Assembly: GCA_024742875.1 (NCBI GenBank)
Contig: JANSXP010000023.1
Coordinates: 1 to 64,000 of the forward strand
Reading direction: 5' to 3'
Origin: Planctomycetaceae bacterium
GTDB lineage: Bacteria > Planctomycetota > Planctomycetia > Planctomycetales > Planctomycetaceae
Length of the DNA stretch: 64,000 nt
In this document: positions 26,457 through 36,221 of the stretch, one piece after another
Position numbering within the stretch: the first letter of the stretch is position 1
How the letters are laid out: each line of letters opens with the position of its first letter
Made by a program: the position numbers and the translations under genes
Notes under the pieces: model-generated
Databases searched by the model: none
What the model saw: the letters and a program-made list of their open reading frames with translations, nothing else
What the model was told of the DNA's origin: nothing

Positions 26457-27027
26457 GGTGGCGAATGTCAGTAGTTCATTTGAGGTTGCAGGTGGCAGCG
26501 TTGTCGGACGTCCGACCCGCGGCTGCTGGCCCAGGGCGTGCTTTTGAGTCGCCCTGGGTTTTGTGAAATCAAGTTTCCATTCGTTAATGTCGCGATGTCT
26601 CAGATTCAAAGATCTGCAAACGCCAACTGAGAATGACGACTCTGATTCAAAGTGTGACAAAACGCGTTTTTCGCTGAAAATCAGGGCAATTCCGCGCCTC
26701 TCACGCCGCCCTGCCGGCCTTCACGCAGCTTTAACAAATAACCAACAGACTCTTCATTCACTGCAGCATTATACGCGTCGACATTGATTGGGCGATCCGA
26801 TTTGAAGCTGTGAACCGCTGCTGACTATCAGTACCAGCAGAGCTTCTGCCCCCGCGAAGAGAGGGAAGATTCGCAGGCGATCTGTCGGCGGTCAATAACG
26901 AGATCAAAAGGGGTGTGTGAGATTTGTTCAGGATCCTGAATCCTCATCACCCACAGAAACAATGACGCCGCTAAGTTGGCGACGTCGGTAACGGAAAAAG
27001 TTTTCACGCTTGAAAGGCAAAGTTTAA
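26457..27027. other. 571-base intergenic region with palindromes
   Basis: No convincing gene is present. It must contain the promoter of the formamidase-kynureninase operon (reading left) and that of the prepilin-like gene (reading right). Visible structures are a 12-bp palindrome AAAACGCGTTTT at 26659-26670 and a 14-bp palindrome TTCAGGATCCTGAA at 26927-26940, the latter about 90 bases before the prepilin-like start. A 9-mer GATTCAAAG occurs twice near 26604 and 26643. Confidence 0.6.
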
Positions 27028-28272
27028 GTGAAAAAGGTTACCCTGAAGAACGCGGCGACACGTCGCGGCTTCACGCTGATCGAACTGCTTGTTGTGATCA
27101 GCATCATCGCAATTCTGATGGCCCTCGTACTGCCTGCGATTCAGTCTGCTCGAGAAGCGGCCCGCAGCACTCAGTGTAAAAACAACCTGCGTCAGTTCGG
27201 CATCGCCCTGTATGCCTTCGCTGAAAACGACCGATTCGACCGTCTCTGCACAGGTGCTTACGACCTGAAACGAGATGGCGACCCTACCCGCTTTGGCTGG
27301 GTGGCTGACGTCATCAGCATCAACGGTGGTCTCCCCGGCAACATGCTGTGCCCATCGAATCCCATCAAAGGTCTGGAAAAGCTGAACGACATGCTGGGCG
27401 GCACGCCAACCAGCGACGGTTCAAACGCTCCAACAGACCGAGTTGGTGTTGGTCCTTACAACAACGCGTCTGAGTCTTTCCAGACATTCACCAACGCGGA
27501 CACCTACTCGCTGACCAAAGCTGTCATCGAAGCTGGCTACAACACCAACTACGCTTCCAGCTGGCACATGGTGCGAACGGGCGTTCTGCTGGACACGGTT
27601 GCCGGCAACGTTCTGGCCAAAGACTGCAAAGACTTTGAACTGTCTCAGGGTCCTCTGAAGCTGACCGTGCTGGAAACCGGCGATGTACCGGCTTCCAACG
27701 TCGCTCTGCTGGCGGATGCTGCTCCCGGCGATGCTGATGAAGCCATTCTGAATCTGGGAGCCAACCCGGCTCTGACGCCTGACCTGTATTCCAATGCTCG
27801 TCTGGGTGAGTCATTCAACGACGGTCCTTCAATCTGGGACCCTGCCGCTGGCACAGACGGCAAAGTCGTTCTGCTCGACAAAGGCACCTACGACGGCTTT
27901 CCTCTGGCCGCCTATGTGGCTCGTCGTTTCCCAACCGTTGGTGAAATTGTCAGCGACCAGACTCTGTTCGCTGCCGGTGGTACGCACACGGGCACAGGTG
28001 GAACAGACCCCAGCACGTCTCTGGTTCTGCAGGACACCCGTGACTTCTACGCCATTCACCGTAACAACGCCAACTGCCTGATGGCCGACGGTTCTGTCAA
28101 ACTGCTGCGAGACAGCAACGGTGACAACTACTTTAACCCCGGCTTCGCTGCTGCCAACGGCACAGCTGACGCTGATGGTTACACGAGTGCTGAATGCGAA
28201 GTCAACAGCTTCGACATTTACTTCGGCATGAACCTGACGACCAGCAACGTTTCCAAAGGCAACTTCGAGTAA
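27028..28272 (+). CDS. DUF1559 domain-containing prepilin-like protein
   Basis: A 414-residue member of the planctomycete DUF1559 family, from GTG at 27028 with AAGG about ten bases upstream. The N-terminus is a type IV prepilin signal: [20 protein letters not shown], with predicted cleavage after Gly14 and Glu19 at the +5 position. It is followed by the family stretch [20 protein letters not shown]. Near the C-terminus the [18 protein letters not shown] segment carries the family Asp-Gly motif. The protein should be processed by a prepilin peptidase and anchored in or assembled at the membrane. DUF1559 proteins are massively expanded in planctomycetes and their function is not settled. A strong intrinsic terminator follows 45 bases after the stop, so it is monocistronic. 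Confidence 0.93.
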   Translation: MKKVTLKNAATRRGFTLIELLVVISIIAILMALVLPAIQSAREAARSTQCKNNLRQFGIALYAFAENDRFDRLCTGAYDLKRDGDPTRFGWVADVISINGGLPGNMLCPSNPIKGLEKLNDMLGGTPTSDGSNAPTDRVGVGPYNNASESFQTFTNADTYSLTKAVIEAGYNTNYASSWHMVRTGVLLDTVAGNVLAKDCKDFELSQGPLKLTVLETGDVPASNVALLADAAPGDADEAILNLGANPALTPDLYSNARLGESFNDGPSIWDPAAGTDGKVVLLDKGTYDGFPLAAYVARRFPTVGEIVSDQTLFAAGGTHTGTGGTDPSTSLVLQDTRDFYAIHRNNANCLMADGSVKLLRDSNGDNYFNPGFAAANGTADADGYTSAECEVNSFDIYFGMNLTTSNVSKGNFE

Positions 28273-28316
28273 GCGAAGTGCGGAAGATGCTGACTCTGGC
28301 AATGTGAATCGGAGAT

Positions 28317-28350
28317 TCCGGTCCTTCAGAAATGGAGGACCGGATTTTTT
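28317..28350 (+). terminator. intrinsic terminator after the prepilin-like gene
   Basis: A perfect 9-bp stem, TCCGGTCCT (28317-28325) with AGGACCGGA (28336-28344), a 10-base loop and six T bases directly after it. It lies 45 bases after the DUF1559 stop and 64 bases before the next gene. Confidence 0.9.
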
Positions 28351-28413
28351 CGTTTCCTGAATATTTCCCTGCGAACCGGATAAGCACGGCGGACCAGTTC
28401 GAAAGGCGTTTTG

Positions 28414-31400
28414 GTGTCACTGATAACTGATAATCAACTTGAGTGTCCCGAGTGTTCGGCCCCGCGACAGGCGGGAGATCGTTTCTGTTCCAGCTGTGGA
28501 CACAAGTTTGCGGACGCGGCGCCGTCGCCTGTGGCGATCGAGTCTCCGCTGCAGCCCCTGCGGAAAAAACGAACGCGGCGTCTTAAGCCTCTGAGTCGAT
28601 CGACGGCCAAAGAGGCGTCCCCAGCCCCAACGGCCCAAACATCGATTGAGTCAGACACACTTTCGGGAATCGGTGACAAAACAGTGGCCCCCGTTCGATC
28701 TGTCCTGCGGCCTTTGCCGCGAGCGAATGGGATGGTGAGCAAGGGGCTGAGATCGAATTCCGGGGCCGCGGCCGATGGTGACAGGGAGGCTGCAGCCAGT
28801 CAGACCAACGGACAAACCAACGGACAGGCAGGGCCGGGAAAGACTCAGCGAATTTCGCGGGTCAGACGATTGACGCGCCCCGTCCAGCAGGTGCCTTCCG
28901 CGCCAGCGTCTGCCGAACCGTCGTCTCCTGATCAGTCGTCGGACGTGATCAGGGTCGCTGCTCCTGAGCGTTCCACAGACGACGATGTCAAAATGCTGCC
29001 ACCGGACGATGTGACCTGGGAGGTCCCAGCACCGGATTCCGTCGCCACGATGCCGTCAGACGCCCAGTCTCCCGCCGCGGATGCCACTGGCATTGCTGAT
29101 TCCGCTGATTCCGCGGATACCACGGTTACGGTCACGCGTTCAGCGACGGCGGAAGCGGATCCCGCCTCCACAACAACAACTCATACTCCTGTTGCCGAAT
29201 CGACGCCCGTCACTCACCCTCCTGTGTCCCAGCCTGACGCGGCGGATCCGACCGCCTCCGGCGTTCAGCGGATGGCGGCTGAGCTGTTTGATATGCTGGA
29301 ATCGGGGCCTCAGTCCACCGAGGTGGATGAGTTGGATGAGGTTGCTGAAGCGGCTCCGGGTGAATTCGGGCATGAGGCAACTTTGCTGGTCGACGATGTC
29401 GCAGTGGACGACGTTGTCGCAACGGAAGACTCGTCTGCTGATCAGTCACACGTCGAAGAGGCGGTTGACTTTGAGTTAAGACAAACCGAAGCCTCAGAGG
29501 CACGTCCGTCGACGACCGCGACACAGAATACGCGCCCACAACCCGCCGGCGCCCAGCCCGGCAGCATCGCGGCCAGAGGTCCTGTGGCTCAGCAGACGCC
29601 GGTCACCGCCCCGGACCGTGTTCCCGCTCAGCCGATGCCAGCGCCAGTTGCTCCGGCTCCCATCGCTCCGGCCCCCATGCCAGCGATGCCCAGCGTTGTG
29701 CATGTGCCGGTTCCCGTGCCCACGGCGATGCCGGCGGCCCAGGCGGCGGCAGCGGATGTCGCGGCCGAGATCCGCCCGGAAATCCCCGTCAAGCTGCCGG
29801 AGGCAGATGCCGTTGGAGTCCCTCAGGAACAGCTGAAAGCCAACGAGCCCGAGGAAGCGAAAGCTCCCGCAGCAGCGGATGCAGAATCTGCAGAAACCAA
29901 AACGCAGCAGGCGGCGCTTAAGAAGGCTCGTAAGCGACTCAAAGAATACGTCAACGAAGCACGCAAAGACCTGTTTCGGGTGCAGGAAGATCCCAAGGCC
30001 GAGTTACCGAAAAAGATCAGCAAGCTTCTGGATGAGCTTTCGGCCGCCAAAGACCTCAAGACATCTCAGGCCGTGCTGAAACGTCTTGGTGCCACTCGTG
30101 CGGCGGCCATCGTTTCGCCCCTGCAGGAACGTGCGTCATCGCCGTCTGTTGGAGAGCCTTTGAAGCTGGCAATGATCGATGCCGTGGCTGGTGTCAGTGA
30201 TGCGGCCAGCAGCCAGTTTCTGTTGACGCTGCTGAGTGATCCCTCGACAGCTGTGGTGGAAGAGTCGATTCGCAACCTGGTCCGCCTGCAGAGACCGGAG
30301 TCACTGTTGCCACTGATTGCCGCTGCACTCGTGCGTTCTTCGAGCCGGTCTGTCCTGACGGAAGCACTGACCTCACAGGATCAGAGCGTTTCCGAACAGA
30401 TCGTTGATCGTCTGAAGAAACTGCTCAGTCACGACGACGAGGACATCGTGGTCGTGGCGATCGGGCTGCTGGCGAAAGTTCAAAGTGAGGGCCATTTCAA
30501 GCAGTTCACCCGACTGGCCGAACGCGATTCGCCCGAAATTCGTGCGGCCGCCATGGAGGCCCTGGTCAGCACGGGAGAGAAGCAGGCGGTCCGCATTCTT
30601 AACAAGGCCATGAAGGATGACGCACCCGTCGTTCGCGCCGCGGCCGCCAGTGGTCTGGGCCAGATTCACAGTCCCAAAAGCAGCCTGCTGCTGCTGAGCG
30701 GACTGAACGACGAAGAAGTTCGCGTGCGTCGCAGTTGTGCGCGAAGCCTGACTTTGATCGACGATGAGCGAATTCCCAAAGGCGTCGCGCTGGCGCTGAA
30801 GAAAGAGGATGACCCCACCACCATTGAGTATCTGCTGCAGGGGCTGGGGCAGACGGGCTCTCCGGCGGCATTTGAGACACTGGAGCGTTACCTCAATTCG
30901 GGTGACACGGAAATGTGTCATCGCGCCATGGCCACTCTGAGAAAACTGCGTGATCGCAAGTCTGCTCGACTCATCCTGCCGTTTCTGGATGACAGCAATG
31001 TGGACACACGACGGCAGGCGGTTGAGACCCTGGGCATGCTGGGCGAGCCCAAAACGACCGATCGTCTGCGAGAACTTCTCAAGACCGACAAGACGGCCGA
31101 AGTTCGAGCCGCCTCAGCGCGGGCGCTGGGCGAACTTGGGGGTGAATCTTCAACGGCCATCTTAGAAGAGGCGCTCTACGACGATCGCTCCGTAAAGATT
31201 CAGGCCATCATTGCTCTGGGTCGCCTGCAGGCCAAAGGATCGATTCCCGCCATCATGGCGCAGTTGCGAGACGCTGGCGCCGATGTCCGTTACCACGCCT
31301 GCAGCGCCTTGGGTCAGATGGAAGAAATTCCCAATCCGGAACGGCTGCTGGAAATGCTGGACGACCGTGATGCCATGGTTCAGCGTGGTGCCCGGGCGGC

Positions 31401-32517
31401 TTTGACCAAACTGAATATCTCCTACAAGAAGGGCCAGGCATTAAGCGTCGTGCGGCGTCTGGCGTCCAAACTGGTGCCATCGGCGCTGGCGGGCGGTCTG
31501 CCGGTTGGCGGTATGCTCGTGGCCGTGCTGGTGATCGGTGTGCTTGGCTACGGCGGCTACTACCTGGCAACTCAGGGACTTGGTGGCGCCGCCGCATCCC
31601 AATATCGTGTTTCCACGGTCATCGATTCGGCTGTCAGTCAGGACGGCGCTTATCTGGCCGTTTACCGTCGCTTCAATGTCTTCGAAACATGGGATCTGTC
31701 GACCGGCGATCTGGTGAATCGAACGCAGCTGGAAACGGCGGTTTCCGGATTGAAGTTTGTTGACGGCAAGACGGTCCTGTTGCTCGACAAGGGGGACGTC
31801 AGGTCCCTGGATGTCTCGACCACCGATATCACGCCCGAGTCGTTTCAGGCGACCGACCTGTCTGCGGTGGATGCCAACACCGTGTCGGTTTCTGCCAATG
31901 GCGCCTACGCGGTGTCGTGCAGCATTCGCGGCCGAGCGCAGGTGGTGGATCTGAAGTCGATGGCGACCGTCGGCAGTCCGTTCACTGTGCGTGGCTACAA
32001 GCGACGCAGTGCCCTGGCCGTAACGGGCGACGCCTCCATGGTCCTGGTGGGCAAGCCGGATGGAGTGGTGATGGTCCTCAGTCCGGAAACCGGAAAGGGC
32101 CTGGGAAGTCTGGCGCTGGGTGATGTCCTGAAACGCCCCGGCGTGGAACTGAGCAGTATGGCGCTCAATCCGGATTCCTCCGTGCTGGCGGTTGGAACAC
32201 GTGCCGGCGAAGTGCTCATGATCGACCTCAATGCACTCAAGCTGATCGGCACACCGTTTGAAGGTGGCAAGCCCGTTGTGAATCTGTCGTTCCGCGGCGA
32301 TGAGTGTCTCTTCTTCCAGGAAGACGGCGCCGTGGGGATCTGTGATGCTACCTATCAAAAGTCTTCTGCGCTGACCGCCGCCTTCCCGGAAGAGCCCCAG
32401 CAGGTGGACGTGAGTGTGGATGGACGGTTTGCCGTGGGGACGTTCGAAGACAGTAAAGAATTTGTTGTCCTGAATCTTGAGCAGGACAAAGTGCAGATCA
32501 ACACAGAAGACGACTAA
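28414..32517 (+). CDS. giant zinc-ribbon / HEAT-repeat / transmembrane / beta-propeller protein
   Basis: About 1367 residues; GTG at 28414 is preferred because AAGG is seven bases upstream (TTG at 28411 is the alternative). Order of parts: zinc ribbon (CPECSAPRQAGDRFCSSCG, residues 10-28); a 450-residue disordered Ala/Pro/Thr/Asp-rich region; a charged coiled coil (about 490-540); HEAT-like repeats (about 545-1010) with recurrent patterns such as VRAAAASGLGQ, VRRSCARSL and VRAASARALGELG; one transmembrane helix (about 1028-1050, VGGMLVAVLVIGVLGYGGYY); and a C-terminal region of short WD40/PQQ-like blades. It most likely has cytoplasmic HEAT repeats and an exported propeller. It precedes a propeller lipoprotein by 115 bases. 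No function is known; a scaffold role is inference. Confidence 0.85.
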   Translation: MSLITDNQLECPECSAPRQAGDRFCSSCGHKFADAAPSPVAIESPLQPLRKKRTRRLKPLSRSTAKEASPAPTAQTSIESDTLSGIGDKTVAPVRSVLRPLPRANGMVSKGLRSNSGAAADGDREAAASQTNGQTNGQAGPGKTQRISRVRRLTRPVQQVPSAPASAEPSSPDQSSDVIRVAAPERSTDDDVKMLPPDDVTWEVPAPDSVATMPSDAQSPAADATGIADSADSADTTVTVTRSATAEADPASTTTTHTPVAESTPVTHPPVSQPDAADPTASGVQRMAAELFDMLESGPQSTEVDELDEVAEAAPGEFGHEATLLVDDVAVDDVVATEDSSADQSHVEEAVDFELRQTEASEARPSTTATQNTRPQPAGAQPGSIAARGPVAQQTPVTAPDRVPAQPMPAPVAPAPIAPAPMPAMPSVVHVPVPVPTAMPAAQAAAADVAAEIRPEIPVKLPEADAVGVPQEQLKANEPEEAKAPAAADAESAETKTQQAALKKARKRLKEYVNEARKDLFRVQEDPKAELPKKISKLLDELSAAKDLKTSQAVLKRLGATRAAAIVSPLQERASSPSVGEPLKLAMIDAVAGVSDAASSQFLLTLLSDPSTAVVEESIRNLVRLQRPESLLPLIAAALVRSSSRSVLTEALTSQDQSVSEQIVDRLKKLLSHDDEDIVVVAIGLLAKVQSEGHFKQFTRLAERDSPEIRAAAMEALVSTGEKQAVRILNKAMKDDAPVVRAAAASGLGQIHSPKSSLLLLSGLNDEEVRVRRSCARSLTLIDDERIPKGVALALKKEDDPTTIEYLLQGLGQTGSPAAFETLERYLNSGDTEMCHRAMATLRKLRDRKSARLILPFLDDSNVDTRRQAVETLGMLGEPKTTDRLRELLKTDKTAEVRAASARALGELGGESSTAILEEALYDDRSVKIQAIIALGRLQAKGSIPAIMAQLRDAGADVRYHACSALGQMEEIPNPERLLEMLDDRDAMVQRGARAALTKLNISYKKGQALSVVRRLASKLVPSALAGGLPVGGMLVAVLVIGVLGYGGYYLATQGLGGAAASQYRVSTVIDSAVSQDGAYLAVYRRFNVFETWDLSTGDLVNRTQLETAVSGLKFVDGKTVLLLDKGDVRSLDVSTTDITPESFQATDLSAVDANTVSVSANGAYAVSCSIRGRAQVVDLKSMATVGSPFTVRGYKRRSALAVTGDASMVLVGKPDGVVMVLSPETGKGLGSLALGDVLKRPGVELSSMALNPDSSVLAVGTRAGEVLMIDLNALKLIGTPFEGGKPVVNLSFRGDECLFFQEDGAVGICDATYQKSSALTAAFPEEPQQVDVSVDGRFAVGTFEDSKEFVVLNLEQDKVQINTEDD

Positions 32518-32632
32518 CCGGTGTACGTGCTTATGCGGCAGGCGGGAGCGTATTGAAGCCCTCGTTCTGCCGGACGAACGCACCAGTCTTGAATGCTGCG
32601 GTCTGCTGGTTTGAAATAACTGACGGTGATTT

Positions 32633-35600
32633 ATGCGACTTTTGCCAACGCTTGTTGTCCTTCCCGCTCTGTTCGTCGCCGGATGTGGTGGCGGCGAAGA
32701 CTTCAGTGCTCCACCTCCCGGTCTTGCCGCACAGCGCCAGAAAAGTCGCGATAAGCCGGCTGCTCCGGAGCCGCCAGCGGCAAAAAAGCCTGACGCAGCG
32801 TCTGATCAGGAGGCAAAAGAGCAATCGCTGACAACTTTGCAGAAAATTGCCGCCGCAGGCAAAGACGGGGCAGCCGCTGAAGCGGACGGCGAGCAGACGT
32901 CGTCTGATGCGGTAGCCACTGGCGATGCACGCGGTGCTGCGGCCGCGGCTACCGGAACAGATGCAGCAACGCCAGTGGGCGAAAACCTGATCAGCGGTGA
33001 ACCGGCCGCACCCGGGGCCGCCGAACCGGCCATGTCGAAGGCTGGCGCAACGCCCTCAGCTTTGGAAACTGCTGCGGCGAGCGAGGGCGAAAAAGCGGCC
33101 CCTCAGCCTGCCGATGCCGCGGTCGTGGACACCGGCGATTCGGTGAAGCCGCCCGCCACACAGCCTGCTTTGCAGAAGCCTGAAAAGCCGGAAAAAACAG
33201 GCGGCCTCTCGTTCCTTGATACGCTGAAGTCTGATCGGAACAAAAAAGCGGGTCGCCCCGGCCGAGTCATCGAGTCAACGGGCCGTTTGGCTGTCAGCCT
33301 GCGAGTCTGGCAGCAGTTGAAACTGCTGATGTCGAGACGATTCTTCATCGCGGCTACCGATGACGCCACCCGTATCGCCGGTTCGACGGGCGAGCGGCAG
33401 CTGTCGGTTCTCAGCACCCGCGTGGAGCAACGGCACATGAACGCTGGTCCCGCCGTGGCCACGCTGCGTCGCACTTCGACAACTGATAAGGACGAACGGA
33501 CAATTGCCGCGTTACCGGCCGTCATTAATTCCCTGGAGTTGCTCGACGGCGGCGACCTGGTGCTGATCGGAACAGAAGATGGTCGGCTGATGGCCCGCAG
33601 CGCTGCTGATCTGGTGAACTGGGATGTCTACGCGCGAGACCTGTTTGCTTTTCAGGATGAGTACCGCGCGTCGACTCGAATTTCTGACTCCGGCATCGTG
33701 GCCATTCGGCAGTTGAATGCCGAACAGGTTGTCACGGTGGACGGTGACAACCTGCTGCAGATCTGGAAGACGGATGCGATTGTACAGCCACCGAAATCGC
33801 CACTGGAGATGACGGCCGATGATCTGGACAAGTCGCATCAGCCGGCCGTTTCTGCCACGCCGATCGCCAGCGTGCAGCTTTCGGATTCGCAGCTGTTCTC
33901 GATCACCGTTTCCGCCTCGGGAACCCTGCTGGGGGTTGTGACGGACGACGAAGTCATCACCGTGGTAGATCCGGCCGATGGTCGTGTGGTCACTTCCCTC
34001 AATGCGGACAGTCTGGATGACACGCAGCCGGTTGCTGTGGCTTTTGATGAAGCACAGCAGCAGATCTATGTGGGACTGGCGGATGGTCGCGTTGCCCGAC
34101 GCGCCCTGCCAGGCGGAACCGCCGTTCGCTCCACGACCGACGAGGGGCTGGAAGTTGATTACGAGATGATCTTCACACCGCAGCAGAATGCCCGCGGCGG
34201 CGCCGTCACCGCACTGGCAATGACGGCGGATGGCGGATCGCTGTACTTCGGCCGCTTCGACGGCAGTGTGTCCAAATACGATGTCCCCCGGCGGCAGCTT
34301 GCCGGAACGCGGAAGCTGCATTCCAAAGCGGTCGTCGATATTCGCCTGACTCCCAATGGAGTGCTGTCAATGGGCGATGGCCGGGTGGCTCAGCTGACAG
34401 AACTGCCCGTAAGAAGCGGAGTGCCGCCCGCTCAGCGGCAGACGGCAGCGGCCACGTCCGAGCGGTTTACTCTCCCCGCGGATCCTTCGTTGCCCAGTCA
34501 GGTGGCCGCGCGGGAAGATGAGTCAGCCGACAGATCAACACGTCCGAGAAATCCCAACGTCCGCCAGCAGACACAACCGCCGGCGACAGCCGCAGAGCTG
34601 GGAATTCGCCCTGTGGATCCACAGCTGGCGATGCTGCACCATCAACTGCGTGTGGCGCCTGCCGATCAGGTGGATGAGGTGCGTTCCCGCATTCTTGAGC
34701 AGCGGGGCGATGGTCCGGTCGCCTCTCCGGCGGTGGATTCTGAGTCGCCACGGCGTCTTGGGGAGATTACCTCACAGATTGAGTTTGGCGCACGCATTAC
34801 CCGTCCTGTCGTGATGACGGTCAGCAACGATGGCAAGCTGATCACCTACGTTGGGCAGGGTACGGTCGCACCCGCTGTGCGTTCCGGGAATCAGCAGTCT
34901 GTCATTGCCGTCGATGTTCCCACGGGAACAACGCTGCGTTCGTGGGACGGACTGTCTTCCCCTCCGGACGCACTGGATGCCAGCTGGGAGGCGGCCGTCG
35001 TGCTGCCACGTCCACTGCAGGGGCGCATGCATCTGTTGACAGGGGCATTGACAACAGAAGCCGATCTGTTGCCTCTGGGGCAGTTTGCCTGGTCTTACGA
35101 TCGCCGCAACATCCTGGCGGCCCGCACGGGAATCACCGGTCAGGCGCTGGACACCTTCACACTACAGACACCAGACGGCCAGACACTGAAAAATGGTGTG
35201 GAGTCGTTTGAAGGGGCCGTTGGGGCGATTGCGTATTCGGCTGATGGCAGCACCATCTTCGCCAGCATTCGTGAAAAAGCGCGGATCCGACTGCTCGAAC
35301 TGGATGCCCAAACGCTGGCAATCGTCAACGATCTGGCGAGTGAGCCGATGACGGGTGCCTGGAATGTGGAACGTGTGACGTCTGCGACCGCCATCGGGCC
35401 CGTGCAGATTGTGCCTTCACCGGGGGGACGTCTGCTCGTCACGTATGGTCGTCACAATACGAAGTTTCACCTGCGGTTCTGGAAGAAGTCCGGAACACGC
35501 TGGCCGCAGGATCAGGTGACAGTCATTGATTCTTCCAGCCAGATGCTCGCGACCAACACCGATCGACCATTTGTCTTTGTGAATCAAAAGGACAACCTGC

Positions 35601-35944
35601 TGGCTGTCATTGGGGCTGAGGGAATCGGCACCATTGACACTCGCTCAGGCGACGTCAAAGATCGACTGCCCGTTCCCGATGTGAACGGCCGCCGCCCCGT
35701 CATTCTGTTCACGCCGGACGGACGCTTTGCTCTTTCAGGCGATGGTGAGGGCAACATTTGGGTGGCTGAACTGCGAAGTCTTGACCGCCGTCCGAAAAAA
35801 TTCGTCGCGCAGGCCGGTGAGATTACCGGAATGGTGCTGTCTCAGGACGGAACGAAACTGGCCACGGCCGGTCGGGAAAATCGCATTCGCGTGTGGGACC
35901 TGGAAGGCTGGTTGTACGAAGACCAGAAGACCGCCTCAAAATAG
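32633..35944 (+). CDS. WD40-like beta-propeller lipoprotein
   Basis: A 1103-residue protein with a clear lipoprotein signal peptide (MRLLPTLVVLPALFVAGCGG, lipobox VAGC with Cys18). A low-complexity Ala/Glu/Pro-rich region follows (about 20-200). The remainder has many beta-propeller blades, for example VAVAFDEAQQQIYVGLADGR, VTALAMTADGGSLYFGRFDG and, at the C-terminus, VLSQDGTKLATAGREN followed by RIRVWDLEGW, the classic WD40 closing motif. A possible second disordered segment lies near 600-680. It probably sits on the outer face of a membrane and binds proteins through its propellers. Immediate neighbourhood and shared propeller content suggest it pairs with the HEAT/propeller membrane protein encoded upstream. 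Confidence 0.87.
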   Translation: MRLLPTLVVLPALFVAGCGGGEDFSAPPPGLAAQRQKSRDKPAAPEPPAAKKPDAASDQEAKEQSLTTLQKIAAAGKDGAAAEADGEQTSSDAVATGDARGAAAAATGTDAATPVGENLISGEPAAPGAAEPAMSKAGATPSALETAAASEGEKAAPQPADAAVVDTGDSVKPPATQPALQKPEKPEKTGGLSFLDTLKSDRNKKAGRPGRVIESTGRLAVSLRVWQQLKLLMSRRFFIAATDDATRIAGSTGERQLSVLSTRVEQRHMNAGPAVATLRRTSTTDKDERTIAALPAVINSLELLDGGDLVLIGTEDGRLMARSAADLVNWDVYARDLFAFQDEYRASTRISDSGIVAIRQLNAEQVVTVDGDNLLQIWKTDAIVQPPKSPLEMTADDLDKSHQPAVSATPIASVQLSDSQLFSITVSASGTLLGVVTDDEVITVVDPADGRVVTSLNADSLDDTQPVAVAFDEAQQQIYVGLADGRVARRALPGGTAVRSTTDEGLEVDYEMIFTPQQNARGGAVTALAMTADGGSLYFGRFDGSVSKYDVPRRQLAGTRKLHSKAVVDIRLTPNGVLSMGDGRVAQLTELPVRSGVPPAQRQTAAATSERFTLPADPSLPSQVAAREDESADRSTRPRNPNVRQQTQPPATAAELGIRPVDPQLAMLHHQLRVAPADQVDEVRSRILEQRGDGPVASPAVDSESPRRLGEITSQIEFGARITRPVVMTVSNDGKLITYVGQGTVAPAVRSGNQQSVIAVDVPTGTTLRSWDGLSSPPDALDASWEAAVVLPRPLQGRMHLLTGALTTEADLLPLGQFAWSYDRRNILAARTGITGQALDTFTLQTPDGQTLKNGVESFEGAVGAIAYSADGSTIFASIREKARIRLLELDAQTLAIVNDLASEPMTGAWNVERVTSATAIGPVQIVPSPGGRLLVTYGRHNTKFHLRFWKKSGTRWPQDQVTVIDSSSQMLATNTDRPFVFVNQKDNLLAVIGAEGIGTIDTRSGDVKDRLPVPDVNGRRPVILFTPDGRFALSGDGEGNIWVAELRSLDRRPKKFVAQAGEITGMVLSQDGTKLATAGRENRIRVWDLEGWLYEDQKTASK

Positions 35945-36162
35945 CGCGTTATGCAGTCTGCACAGGACGGGCCAGCATTGTGCCGCATGCCGCAATCTCC
36001 TGCGCGGAGTGTGGCTCCCGAGAATCTGGCCCCAGCAGCGCGGTCCGTCGCTCTGTTCGCCGCGAATACCGGCGACAGGCCGCGATAGTCCGCCGTATGC
36101 TGCCTGGTCGTTGTCTTACCGTTTGCGGCCGCCGTTGCCCGCCTCGGGAAACTCGAGGTCGG

Positions 36163-36209
36163 ATAAATAAAGACACGGTCCTGTGCGGTCTGGGAATCAG
36201 GACCGTGTC
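36163..36209 (-). terminator. intrinsic terminator for the PQQ-propeller gene
   Basis: On the minus strand a perfect 12-bp stem, GACACGGTCCTG with CAGGACCGTGTC, encloses a 14-base loop and is followed by TTTATTTAT. It begins 12 bases past the stop codon of the minus-strand gene. Its position between convergent genes means it may also slow plus-strand transcripts. Confidence 0.88.
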
Positions 36210-36221
36210 CGCCAGTCGCGG

